From: Colletes latitarsis
Taxonomy: Eukaryota > Arthropoda > Insecta > Hymenoptera > Colletidae
Direction: 5' to 3'
Assembly (NCBI RefSeq): GCF_051014445.1
Contig: NW_027488365.1
Coordinates: forward strand, 1,054,001 to 1,118,000
DNA: 64,000 bases
Shown here: piece after piece, positions 1-11,106 of the stretch
How the letters are laid out: every line of letters begins with the position of its first letter
How positions within the stretch are numbered: the first letter of the stretch is position 1
The notes under the pieces: generated by a model
Database searches by the model: none
What the model was told of the DNA's origin: nothing
Seen by the model: the letters and a program-made list of their open reading frames with translations, nothing else
Program-made: the position numbers and the translations under genes

Positions 1-1350
1 ACAGTCAATTAAACCTGGTTGCGATTAGTATTTTAGAGGATAACGCTGGTCATGTCTGGGCTAGTTCTGGTATTTGCAATCATCTCGCTCATACTTCAGC
101 GTTTTTCGCATACTTGTTGACCAGATCCTGAGCTTTTTCTGGTTTGGATCCCGTAGTAATGTGGTTCCACACCGAAACAGTCAATTAAACCTAAGTTGCG
201 ATTAATATTTTAGAGGATAACGTCGGTTTGGCTGGGATAGGTCTGGTATTTGCCCTTATCTGGCTTGTACTTTCGCATTTTTCGCGTACTTGCTGGCCAG
301 ATCTTGGCCTTTTTCTGGTTTGGATCACGTAGTAACGTGGTACCACACCGAAATTATCAATTAAACCTGGTTGCGAATAATATTTTAGAGGATAACGCCG
401 GTTATGTCTGTGTCAGGTCTGGTATTTGCAATCATCTGGCTCATACTTTCGCATTTTTCGCATTCTTGTAGGCCAGATCCTGGACTTTTTCTGATTTGGA
501 TCACGTAGTAATGTGGTACCACACCGTAACAGTCTATTAAATCTGGATTCGATCAATATTTTAGAGGATAACGCCGGTTATGTCTCGGTTAGGTCTGGGA
601 TTTGCCCTCATCTGGCCCATACTTTCGCATTTTTCTCATACTTGTTGGATAAAGCCTGGCCTTTTTCTGGTTTGGATCACGTAGTAATGTGGTACCACAC
701 CGAAACTGCCAATTAAACCTGGTTGCGATAAATATTTTAGAGGATAACGCCGGTTATGTCTGTGTTAGTTCTGGTATTTGCCATCATCTGGCTCATACTT
801 TTGCATTTTTCGCATACTTGTTTGCGTGATCCTGGCCTTTTTGTGGCTTGGATCACGTAGTAACGCGGTACCACACAAAAACAGTCAATTAAACCTGGTT
901 GCGATTAGTGTTTTAGAGGATAACGCTGGTCATGTCTGGGCTAGTTCTGGTATTTGCAAGGATCTGGCTCATACTTCCACGTTATTCGCATACTTGTTGA
1001 CCAGATCCTGCGCTTTTTCTGGTTTGGATCCCGTAGTAATGTGGTTCCACACCGAAACAGTCAATTAAACCTGTTTGCGATTAATATTTTAGAGGATAAC
1101 GTCGGTTTTGTCTGGGATAGGTCTGGTATTTGCTCTTATCTGGCTCGTACTTTCGCATTTTTCGCATACTTGCTGGCCAGATCATGGCCTTTTTCTGGTT
1201 TGGATCACGTAGTAATGTGGTACCACACCGAAATTGTCAATTAAACCTGGTTGCGAATAATATTTTAGAGGATAACGCCGGTTATGCCTGGGTGTGGTCT
1301 GGTATTTGCAATCATCTGCCTCATACTTTCGGATTTTTCGCATACTTGTT
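1..1350. repeat. old five-unit (880-bp) duplication, two partial copies
   Basis: The sequence from 1 to about 470 resembles 881 to about 1350 at an offset of exactly 880 bp, five units. Shared markers are GCTGGTCATGTCTGGGC (near 45 and 925), TTGTTGACCAGATCC (near 113 and 993), ACGTCGGTTT (near 220 and 1100) and GGGATAGGTCTGG (near 234 and 1114). The copies differ at several sites (for example TTCAGCGTTTTT against TTCCACGTTATT), so the event is old. The left copy is cut by the window edge. Confidence 0.7.
1216..1227. other. representative 12-bp dyad TGTGGTACCACA
   Basis: A perfect palindrome at consensus positions 130-141, present in many units. Frequent variants are GTGGTTCCAC, GTGGACCCAC, GCGGTACCAC and GTAGTACCAC. 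It is listed once as an example. Dyad symmetry in satellites without a CENP-B box has been proposed to favour cruciform-like structure at centromeres; that role here is inference. Confidence 0.85.
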
Positions 1351-2852
1351 GGGCAGACCCTGGGCTTATTCTGATTTGGATTACGTAGTAATATGGTACC
1401 ACACAGAAACAGTCAATTAAACCTGTTTCCGATTAATATTTTAGAGGATAACGCCGGTTTTGTCTCGGTTAGGTGTTGTATTTGCCCTCATCAGGCTCGT
1501 ACTTTCGCATTTTTCGCATACGTGTTGGCAAGATCCTGGGCTTTTCCTGGTTTTGATCACGCAGTAATGCAGTACCACACCGAGACAGTCAATTAAACCT
1601 GGTTGCGAATAATATTTTAGAGGATAACGCCGGTTATGTCTCGGTTAGGTCTGGGATTTGCCCTGATCTGGCTCGTACTTTCGCAATTTTCGCACACATG
1701 TTGGCCAGATCCTAGGTTTTTTTCTGGTTTGGATCACGTAGTAATGTCGTACCACACTGAAACAGTCAATAAAAGCTGGTTGCGATTAATATTTTAGAGG
1801 ATAACGCCGGTTTTGTCTCGGTTAGGTGTTGTATTTGCCAGGCTCGTACTTTCGCATTTTTCGCATACGTGTTGGCAAGATCCTGGGCTTTTCCTGGTTT
1901 GGATCACGCAGTAATGCAGTACCACACCGACACAGTCAATTAAACCTGGTTGCGACTAATATTTTAGAGGATAACGCCGGTTATCTCTCGGTTGGGTCTG
2001 GGATTTACCCTCATCTGGCTCGTACTTTCGCATTTTGCTTATACTTGTTGGCCAGATCTTGGCCTTTTTCGGGCTTGGAAGACGTAGTAATGTGGTACCA
2101 CACTGAAACAGTCAATAAAAGCAGGTTCCGATTAGTATTTTAGAGGATAACGCTGGTTATGTCTGGGTTAGTTCTGGTATTTGCAATCACCTGGCTCATA
2201 CTTTCGCGTTTTTCGCGTACTTGATGGCCAGATCCTGCGTTTTTTCTGGTTTGGATCCCGTAGTAGTGTGGTACCACACTGAAACAGTAAATGAAACCTG
2301 GTTCCGGTTAATATTTTAGAGGATAACTCTGGTTATGTCTCGGTTAGGTCTGGGATTTGCCCTCATCTGGCTCGTACTTTCGCATTTTGCGTATACTTGT
2401 TGGCCAGATCTTGGCCTTTTTCGGGCTTGGATCACGTAGTAATGTGGTACCACACTGAAACAGTCATTAAAAGCTGGTTCCGATTAGTATTTTAGAGGAT
2501 AACGCTGGTTATGTCTGGGTTAGTTCTGGTATTTGCAATCATCTGGCTCATACTTTCGCGTTTTTCGCATACTTGTTGGCCAGATCCTGCGCTTTTTCTG
2601 GCTTGGATCTCGTAGTAATGTAGTTGCACACCGAAGCTGTCAATTAGACCTGGTTGCGATTAATATTTTTGAGGATAACGCCGGTTATGTCTAGGTTAGG
2701 ACTGGGATTTGCCCTCATCTGGCTCGTACTTTCGCATTTTTCTCCTACTTGTTGGCCAGAGCCTGGCCTTTTTCTGGTTTGGATCAGGTAGAAATGCGGT
2801 ACCACACTGATACAGTCAATTAAACCTGGTTGCGATTAATATTTTAGAGGGT

Positions 2853-3030
2853 AACGCCGGTTATGTCTCGGTTAGGTCTGGGATTTGCCCTCATCTGGCT
2901 CGTACTTCGCATTTTTCTCAAACTTGTTGGCCTGATCCTGGGCTTTTTCTGGTTTGGACCACGTAGTAATGCGGTACCACAACGAAACAGTCAATTAAGC
3001 CTGGATGCGATTAATATTTTAGAGAATAAC
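2853..3030. repeat. single-unit match to 6023-6200
   Basis: This unit, about 177 bp, recurs at offset 3170 (eighteen units). Both copies share the one-base loss GTACTTCGCA, the variant TTTCTCAAACTTG, the variant GGACCACG and the GAGAATAACG ending. It lies immediately left of the 420-bp duplicated tract, yet its partner lies right of that tract's partner. The order of the two blocks is therefore swapped between the copies, which indicates at least two independent exchanges. Confidence 0.75.
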
Positions 3031-3448
3031 GCTGGTTATGTCTGGGCTAGTTCTGGTATTTGCAATCATCCGGGTCATACTTTCGCGTTTTTCGCATACT
3101 TGTTGGCCAGATCCTGCGTTTTTTCTGGTTTGGATCCCGTAGTAATGTGGTTCCACACCGAAACAGTCAATTAAACCAGGTTGCGATTAATATTTTAGAG
3201 AATAACGCCGGTTTTGTCTGTGTTAGGTCTGGTATTTGCCCTTATCTGGCTCGTACTTTCGCATTTTTCGCATACTTGTTGGCTAGATCTTGGCCTTTTT
3301 CTGGTTTGGATCCCGTAGTAATGCGTTACCACACCGAAACAGTCAATTAAACCTGTTTGCGAGTAATATTTTAGAGGGTAACGCCGGTTTTGTCTCGGTT
3401 AGGTCTGGGAAATGCCCTCATCTGCCTCGTACTTTCGCATTTTTCTCC
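3029..3448. repeat. 420-bp segment duplicated at 5496-5915 (copy 1)
   Basis: This stretch recurs at an offset of 2467 bp, fourteen units. Shared rare variants include ATCATCCGGGTCATAC, GAGAATAACGCCGG and GTCTGGGAAATGCCC. Only two substitutions were noticed inside the match: ACACCGAAAC against ACACAGAAAC, and TTGGCC against TTGGTC. Both flanks diverge abruptly, at GAGAATAACG on the left and at TTTTTCTCCTAC against TTTTTCGCATAC on the right, so it is a bounded exchange tract rather than general family similarity. Confidence 0.8.
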
Positions 3449-5495
3449 TACTTGTTGGCCAGATCCTGGGCTTCTTCTGGTTTGGATCACGTTGTAATGC
3501 GGTACCACACCGAAACAGTCAATTGAACCTGGTTGCGATTAATATTTTAGAGGATAACGCCGGTTATGTCTGGGTATGTTCTGGTATTTGCAATTATCTG
3601 CCTCATACTTTCGCATCTTTCGCATACTTGTTGGCCAGATCCTGGGTTTTTTCTGGTTAGGATCACGTATTAATGTGGTGCCACACAGAAACAGTCAATT
3701 CAACCTGGATTCGATCAATATTTTAGAGGATAACACCGGTTATGTCTGGGTTACGTCTGGAATTCGCAATCATCTGGTTCATACTTTCGCATCTTTCGCA
3801 TACTTGAATGGTCCGATCCTTGCCTTTTTCTGGTTTGGACCACGTAGTAATGTGGTACCACACTGAAGCAGTCAATTATACCTTGTTCCGATTAATATTT
3901 TAGAGGATAACGGCGGTTATGTATGGGTATGTTCTGGTATTTGCAATCATCTGCCTCATACTTTCGCATTTTTCGCATATTTGTTGGCCAGATCCTGGGT
4001 TGTTTCTGGTTTGCATGAGGTAGTAATGTGGTACCACACCGAAACAGTCAATTAAACCTGGTTCCGTTTAATATTTAACAGGATAACGCCGGTTATGTCT
4101 GTGTTCTTCTTGTATTTGCAATCATCTGGCTCATAATTTCGCATTTTTCACATACTTGGCCAGATCCTGGGTTTTTTCTGGTTTGGATCACGTAGTAATG
4201 CGGTACCACACCGAAACTGTCAATTAAACCTGGTTGCGATTAATATTTTAGAAGATAACGCCGCTTCTGTCTCGGTTAGGTCTGGGATTTGCCCTCATCT
4301 GGCTCGTACTTTCGCAATTTTCGCATACTTGTTGGCCAGATCCTGGGTCTTTCTCTGGTTAGTATCACGTATTAATGTGGTGCCACACTGAAATTATCAA
4401 TTAAAGCTGGGTTCGATCGATATTTTATAGGATAACACCGGTTATGCCTGGGTTACGTGTGGTATTCGCAATCATCCGGCTCATACTTTCGCATTTTTCG
4501 CATACTAATTCGCCAGATCCTGTGTTTTTTCTGGTTTGGATCATGTAGTAATGTGGTACCACACTGTAACAGTCAACTAAACCTGGTTCCGATTAATATT
4601 TTAGAGGATAACGCCGGTTAAGTCTGTGTATGTTCTGGTATTTGCAATCATCTGCCTCATACTTTCGCATCTTTCGCATACTTGTAGGCCAGATCCTGGC
4701 TTTTTTCTGGTTAGGATCACGTATTAATGTGGTACCACACTGAAATAGCCAATTCAACCAGGATTCGATCCATATTTTAGAGGATGACACCGGTTATGGC
4801 TGGGTTAGGTCTGGTATTTGCAATCATCTGGCTCATACTTTTGCATTTTTCGCATACTTGTTGGCCAGATCCTGGGTTTTTCTCTGGATTGGATCTGTGT
4901 AGTAATGTGGTACCACACTGTAGCAGGCAATTAAACCTGGTTCCGATTAATATTTTCGAGGATATCGCCGGTTATGGCTGGGTAAGTTCTGGTATTTGCA
5001 ATCATCTGCCTCATACTTTCGCATTTTTCGCACACTTGTTAGCCAGATCCTAGGTTTTTTCTGGTTAGGATCCCGTAGTAATGCGGTTCCACAACGAAAC
5101 AGTCGATTAAACCTGGTTGCGATTAATAGTTTAGAGGATAACGCCGGTTATGTCTGTGTTAGGTACCTGGTATTTGCCCCCATCTGGCTCGTACTTTCGC
5201 ATTTTACGCATACTTGTTGACAAAAGATCCTGGGCTTTTCCTGGTTTGGATCACGCAGTAATGCGGTACCACACCGAGACAGTCAATTGAACCTGGTTCC
5301 GTTTAATATTTTAGAGGATAGCGTCGGTTATTTCTGGGTTAGGTCTGGTATTTGCAATCATCTGGCTCCTACTTTTGCATTTTTCGCATACTTGTTGGCC
5401 AGATCCTAGGCTTTTTCTGGTTTGGATCACGTAGTAATGTGGTACACCCTGTAACAGACAATAAAACCTGGTTGCGATTAGTATTTTAGAGGATA

Positions 5496-5915
5496 ACGCT
5501 GGTTATGTCTGGGCTAGTTCTGGTATTTGCAATCATCCGGGTCATACTTTCGCGTTTTTCGCATACTTGTTGGCCAGATCCTGCGTTTTTTCTGGTTTGG
5601 ATCCCGTAGTAATGTGGTTCCACACAGAAACAGTCAATTAAACCAGGTTGCGATTAATATTTTAGAGAATAACGCCGGTTTTGTCTGTGTTAGGTCTGGT
5701 ATTTGCCCTTATCTGGCTCGTACTTTCGCATTTTTCGCATACTTGTTGGCTAGATCTTGGTCTTTTTCTGGTTTGGATCCCGTAGTAATGCGTTACCACA
5801 CCGAAACAGTCAATTAAACCTGTTTGCGAGTAATATTTTAGAGGGTAACGCCGGTTTTGTCTCGGTTAGGTCTGGGAAATGCCCTCATCTGCCTCGTACT
5901 TTCGCATTTTTCGCA
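5496..5915. repeat. 420-bp segment duplicated from 3029-3448 (copy 2)
   Basis: Partner of the segment fourteen units upstream. It ends just before GCATTTTTCGCATAC, where the upstream copy has a CTCCTAC variant. It is preceded by a unit of different type, so the donor and recipient contexts differ. Direction of copying cannot be read from the sequence. Confidence 0.8.
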
Positions 5916-5923
5916 TACTTGTT

Positions 5924-5938
5924 GGCCAGATCCTGGCC
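5924..5938. other. representative interrupted palindrome GGCCAG-ATC-CTGGCC
   Basis: Two 6-base arms around a 3-base centre, at consensus positions 89-103, about 40 bp from the 12-bp dyad. Perfect in units ending CTGGCC, with shorter arms (CCAG/CTGG) in units ending CTGGGC. A variant with centre TTC occurs near 17760 and 17938. Confidence 0.8.
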
Positions 5939-6712
5939 TTTTTGTGGCTTGGATCACGTAGTAATGTGGTACCATACTGTAACAGTCAATTAAACCTGGT
6001 TGCGATTAATATTTTAGAGGATAACTCCGGTTATGTCTCGGTTAGGTCTGGGATTAGCCCTCATCTGGCTCGTACTTCGCATTTTTCTCAAACTTGTTGG
6101 CCAGATCCTGGGCTTTTTCTGGTTTGGACCACGTAGTAATGCGGTACCACAACGAAACAGTCAATTAAACCTGGATACGATTAATATTTTAGAGAATAAC
6201 GCCGGTTTTGTCTGGGTTAGGTCTGGTATTTGCCCTTATCTGGCTCGTACTTTCGCATTTTTCGCATACTTGTTAGCCAGACCCAGGTGTTTTTCTGGTT
6301 TGGATCACGTAGTAATGCGGTACCACACCGAAACTGTCAATTAAACCTGGTTGCGAATAACATTTTAAAGGATAACGCCTGTTATGTCTGGGTTAGGTCT
6401 GGTATTTTCCCTCATCTGGTTCGTATGTTCACGTTTTTCGCATACTTGTTGGCCAGATCCTGGGTTTTTTCTGGTTTGGATCATGTCGTAATGCGGTACC
6501 ACACCGAATCAGTCAATTAAACCTGGTTGCGACTAATATTTTAGAGAACAACGCCGGTTTTGTCTGGGTTGGGTCTGGTATTTGCCCTTATCTGGCTCGT
6601 ACTTTCGCATTTTTCGCATACTTGTTAGCCAGACCCAGGGGGTTTTCTGGTTTGGATCACGTAGTAATGCGGTACCACACCGAAACTGTCAATTAAACCT
6701 GGTCGCGATTAA

Positions 6713-6937
6713 TATTTTAGAGGATAACGCCTGTTATGTCTCGGATAGGTCTGGGGTTTGCCCTCATCAGGCTCGTACTTTCGCATTATTCGCATACTTG
6801 TTGGCCAGATCCAGGGCTTTTTCTGGATCGGATCATGTAGTAATGCGGTACCACACCGAAACAGTCAATTAAACCTGGTTGCGATTAATATTTTAGAGGA
6901 TAACGCCGGATATGTCTGGGTTGGTTCTGGTATTTGC
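6713..6937. repeat. 225-bp segment shared with 17490-17714 and 28383-28607
   Basis: Shared markers are ACGCCTGTTATG, TCTCGGATAGG, CTGGGGTTTGCCC, TTCGCATTATTCGC, TTTTCTGGATCGGATCATG and ACGCCGGATATG. Offsets are 10,777 to the second copy and a further 10,893 to the third. This is the clearest link between the divergent left domain and the young superunits. The flanks differ on both sides: AAACCTGGTCGCGATT against AAGCCTGGTTGCGCTT on the left, and TTGCAATC against TTGCCATC on the right. Confidence 0.8.
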
Positions 6938-9340
6938 AATCATCTGGCTCATACTTTCGCATTTTTCGCATACTTGGCTAGATCCTGGGTTTTTTCTGGT
7001 TTGGATCCCGTAGTAATGCGGTTCCACAACGAAACAGTCGATTAAACCTGGTTGCGATTAATATTTTAGAGGATAACGCCGGTTATGTCTGCGTTAGGTA
7101 CCTGGTATTTGCCCCCATCTGGCTCGTACTTTCGAATTTTTCGCATACTTGTTGGCAAGATCCTGGGCATTTCCTGGTTTGGATCACGCAGTAATGCGGT
7201 ACCACACCGAGACAGTCAATTGAACCTGGTTCCGTTTAATATTTTAGAGAATAACGCCGGTTATGTCTGGGTTAGTTCTGGTATTTGCAATCATCTGGCT
7301 CATACTTTCGCATTTCTCGCATACTTGTTTGGCCAGATCCTGGCCTTTTTGTGGCTTGGATCACGTAGTAATGCGGTACCACACCGAAACAGTCAATTAA
7401 ACCTGGTTGCGATTAACATTTTAGAGGATAACGCCGGTTATGTCTCGGTTAGGTGTTGTATTTGCCCCCTTCTGGCTCGTGCTTTCGCATTTTTCGCATA
7501 CTTGTTGGCAAGATCCTGGGCTTTTTCTGGTTTGGATCACGCAGTATTGCAGTACCACACCGAGACAGTCAATTGAACCTGGTTCCGTTTAATATTTTAG
7601 AGAATAACGCCGGTTATGTCTGGGTTAGTTCTGGTATTTGCAATCATCTGGCTCATACTTTCGCATTTCTCGCATACTTGTTTGGCCAGATCCTGGCCTT
7701 TTTGTGGCTTGGATCACGTAGTAATGCGGTACCACACCGAAACAGTCAATTAAACCTGGTTGCGATTAATATTTTAGAGGATAACGCCGGTTATGTCTCG
7801 GTTAGTTCTGGGATTTGCCCTCATCAGGCTCGCACTTTCGCGTTTTTCGAATACTTGTTGGCCACGTCCTGCGTTTTTTCTGGTTCGGATTCCGTAGTGA
7901 TTGTGGTTCCACACCGAAACAGTCAATAAAAGCTGGTTCCGATTAGTATTTTAGAGGATAACGCTGGTTATGCCTGGGTTTGTTCTGGTAGTTGCAATCA
8001 TCTGGCTCATACTTTCGCGTTTTTCACATAGTTGTTGGCCAGATCCTGCGTTTTTTCTGGATTGTATCCCGCAGTAATGTGGTTCCACACCGAAACAGTC
8101 AATTAAACCTGGTTGCGATTAATATTTTAGAGAATCACGCCGGTTTTGTCTGGGTTAGGTCTGGTATTTGCCCTTATCTGCCTCGTACTTTCGCGTTTTT
8201 CGCATAGTTGTTGGCCAGATCCAGCGTTTTTTCTGGATTGGATCCCGTAGTAATGTGGTTCCACACCGAAACAGTCAATTAATCCTGGTTACGATTAATA
8301 TTTTAGAGGATAGCGCCGGTTACGTCTCGGTTAGATCTGGGATTTAACCTCATCTGGCTCGTACTTTCGCTTTTTTCGCATACTTGTTGGCCAGATCCTG
8401 GGCTTTTTCTGGTTTGGAGCACGAAGTAATGTGGTACCCCAATGAAACAGTCAATAAAAGCTGGTTCCGATTAGTATTTTAGAGGATAACGCTGGATATG
8501 TCTGGGTTAGTTCTGGTATTTGCAATCATCTGGCTCATACTTTCGCATTTTTCGCATACTTGTTGGCCAGATCCAGGGCTTTTTCTGGTTTGGATCACGT
8601 AGTAATGTGGTACGACACTGAAACAGTCAATAAAAGCTGGTTCCGATTAGTATTTTAGAGGATATCGCTGGTAATGTCTGGGTTATTTCTGGTATTTGCA
8701 ATCATCTGGTTCATACTTTCGCGTTTTTCGCATAGTAGTTGGCCAGATCCAGCGTATTTTCTGGTTTGAAGCACGTAGTAATTCGGTACCACACCGACAC
8801 AGTCAATTAAACCTGGTTGCGATTAATATTTTAGAGGATAACGCCGGTTATGTCTGGGTTAGTTCTGGTATTTGCAATCATCTGGTTCATACTTTTGCAT
8901 TTTTCGCATACTTGGCCAGATCCTGGGTTTTTTCTGGTTTGGATCCCGTTGTAATGCGGTTCCACAACGAAACAGTCGATTAAACCTGGTTGCGATTAAT
9001 ATTTTAGAGGATAACGCCGGTTATGTCTGTGTTAGGTACCTGGTATTTGCCCCCATCTGGCTCGTACTTTCGCATTTTTCGCATACTTGTTGGCAAGATC
9101 CTGGGCTTGTCCTGGTTTGGATCACGCAGTAATGCGGTACCACACCGAGACAGTCAATTAAACCTGGTTCCGTTTAATATTTTAGAGGATAACGCCGGTT
9201 ATGTCTGGGTTAGTTCTGGTATTTGCAATCATCTGGCTCATACTTTCGCATTTTTCGCATACTTGTTGGCAAGATCCTGGCCTTTTTGTGGCTTGGATCA
9301 CGTAGTAATGCGGTACGACACCGAAACAGTCAATTAAACC
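6850..9340. repeat. eleven-unit spaced duplication (offset about 1938 bp)
   Basis: The stretch from about 6,850-7,320 matches about 8,790-9,260. Both carry the ACTTGGC short form, GGATCCCGT followed by GCGGTTCCACAACG, CAGTCGATTAAACC and the unusual GTTAGGTACCTGG insertion, then TTGCCCCCATC. The copies differ by scattered substitutions, such as GGTTGG against GGTTAG. Limits are approximate. Confidence 0.65.
7082..7790. repeat. tandem two-unit (353-bp) duplication
   Basis: Two consecutive dimers repeat at 353 bp: GAGACAGTC begins at 7209 and again at 7562. Both are followed by CAATTGAACC, TTCCGTTTAAT, GAGAATAACGCCGG, GCATTTCTCGC and the one-base insertion ACTTGTTTGGCC. The extra base explains 353 rather than 352 bp. 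It also keeps one frame open, producing two spurious open frames of 163 and 158 codons at 7085-7576 and 7453-7929. Neither is called a gene. Confidence 0.8.
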
Positions 9341-10070
9341 TAGTTGCGATTAATATTTTAGAGTTTAACGCCGGTTATGTCTCGGTTAGGTCCGGGATTT
9401 GCCCTCATCTGGCTCGTACTTTCGCAATTTTCGCATACTTGTTGGCCAGATCCTAGGCTTTTTCTGGTTTGGATCACGTAGTAATGTGGTACACCCTGTA
9501 ACAGTCAATAAAAGCTGGTTCAGATTAGTATATTAGAGGATAACGCTAGTTATGTCTGGGCTAGTTCTGGTATTTGCAATCATCCGGCTCATACTTTCGC
9601 GTGTTTCGCATACTTGTTGGCCAGATCCTGCGTTTTTTCTGGATTGGATCCCGCAGTAATGTGGTTCCACACCGAAACAGTCAATTAAACCTGGCTGCGA
9701 TTAATATTTTAGAGAATCACGCCGGTTTTGTCTGGGTTAGGTCTGGTATTTGCCCTTATCTGGCTCGTACTTTCGCGTTTTTCGCATAGTTGTTGGCCAG
9801 ATCCAGCGTTTTTTCTGGATTGGAACCCGTAGTAATGTGGTTCCACACCGAAACAGTCAATTAATCCTGGTTGCGGTTAATATTTTAGAGGATAGCGCCG
9901 GTTACGTCTCGGTTAGGTCTGGGATTTAACCTCATCTGGCTCGTACTTTCGCATTTTTCGCATACTTGTTGGCCAGATCCTGGGCTTTTTCTGGTTTGGA
10001 TCACGAAGTAACGTGGTACCACACTGAAACAGTTAATAAAAGCTGGTTCCGATTAGCATTTTAGAGGATA
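7965..10070. repeat. nine-unit spaced duplication (offset about 1582 bp)
   Basis: About 7,970-8,490 matches about 9,552-10,070. Shared rare variants are GAGAATCACGCCGG, GGATTTAACCTCATC, GATAGCGCCGGTTACG and CAATTAATCCTGG. A third partial copy of the GGATTTAACC unit lies at about 10,196-10,345. Copies differ at several positions, for example GGTTACGATT against GGTTGCGGTT. Confidence 0.7.
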
Positions 10071-10195
10071 ACGCTGGTTAAGTCTGGGTTAGTTCTTGTA
10101 TTTGCAATCATCCGGCTCATACTTTCGCGTTTTTCGATCCCGTAGTAATGTGGTTCCACACAGAAACAGTCAATTAAACCTGGTTGCGATTAATA
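10059..10195. repeat. 137-bp short satellite unit (39-bp deletion), copy 1
   Basis: The distance from one TTTTAG landmark (10059) to the next (10196) is 137 bp instead of 176. The sequence jumps from GCGTTTTTCG straight to ATCCCGTAG, losing the GGCCAG/CTGGCC interrupted palindrome and the T-tract after it. The 12-bp dyad position is kept as GTGGTTCCAC. With the next normal unit it forms a 313-bp dimer that is repeated once in tandem. Confidence 0.9.
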
Positions 10196-10371
10196 TTTTA
10201 GAGGATACCGCCGGTTACGTCTCGGTTAGGTCTGGGATTTAACCTCATCTGGCTCGTACTTTCGCATTTTTCGCATACTTGTTGGCCAGATCCTGGGCTT
10301 TTTCTGGTTTGGATCACGAAGTAACGTGGTACCACACTGAAACAGTTAATAAAAGCTGGTTCCGATTAGCA

Positions 10372-10508
10372 TTTTAGAGGATAACGCTGGTTAAGGCTGG
10401 GTTAGTTCTTGTATTTGCAATCATCCGGCTCATACTTTCGCGTTTTTCGATCCCGTAGTAATGTGGTTCCACACAGAAACAGTCAATTAAACCTGGTTGC
10501 GATTAATA
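10372..10508. repeat. 137-bp short satellite unit, copy 2
   Basis: Same junction as the copy 313 bp upstream (TTTTTCGATCCCG), landmark to landmark 137 bp. It is followed by a unit with the rare start TTTTTGGGGATAACG and TTTTGTATGGG, the same order as around 15425-15600 (offset 5053). Confidence 0.9.
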
Positions 10509-11106
10509 TTTTTGGGGATAACGCCGGTTTTGTATGGGTTAGGTCTGGTATTTGCCCTCATGTGGCTCGTGCTTCCGCATTTTTCGCATACTTGTTGGCC
10601 AGATCCTGGCCTTTTTCTTGTTTGGATCACGTAGCAATGCGGTACCACACCGAAACAATCAATTACACCTGGTTGCGATTAATATTTTAGAGGATAACGC
10701 CGGTTATGTCTCGGTTAGGTCTGGGACTTGCCCTCATCAGGCTCGTACTTTCGCATTTTTCGCATAATTGTTGGCCAGATCCTGGGCTTCTTCTGGTTTG
10801 GATCACGTAATAATGTGGGACCGCACTGAAACAGTCAATTAAACCTGGTTTCGATTAATATTTTGGAGGATAACTCCGGTTATTGCTCGGTTAGGTCTGG
10901 GATTTGCCCTTATCTGGCTCGTACTTTCGCATTTTTCGCATACTTGTTGGCCAGATCCTGGGCTTTTTCTGGTTTGGATCACGAAGTAATGTGGTACCAC
11001 ACTGAAACAGTCGATAAAAGCTGGTTCCGATTAGTATTTTAGAGGATAACGCTGGATATGTCTGGGTTAGTTCTGGTATTTGCAATCATCTGGCTCATAC
11101 TTTCGC

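Larger units (their letters stand above)
1..10050. repeat. divergent satellite domain (older flank)
   Basis: Adjacent and distant units here differ at many positions. Shared runs are short (about 225-550 bp) compared with the multi-kb near-identical blocks further right. Private variants are common, such as CTTATTCTGATTTGG near 1365, GGTTTGCATGAGG near 4010 and GTTGACAAAAGATCC near 5215. This is the pattern expected of a satellite flank that has escaped recent homogenisation. No gene or mobile element lies in this stretch. The right limit is approximate, because homogeneity rises gradually between about 9.5 and 11 kb. Confidence 0.7.

Noticed and set aside
590..600. Telomere-like GGTTAGG motifs
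   Set aside because: They are isolated heptamers once per unit (TCGGTTAGGTC), never in tandem, so they are part of the satellite consensus.
7085..7576. 163-codon open frame (and overlapping 158-codon frame 7453-7929)
   Set aside because: It spans almost three satellite units and stays open only because of one-base insertions (ACTTGTTTGGCC). The peptide is the same periodic satellite translation seen everywhere.
10900..11100. Possible unique insert because of a minus-strand open frame at 10891-11085
   Set aside because: The stretch aligns with ordinary units and recurs at 15768-15962, so it is normal satellite.
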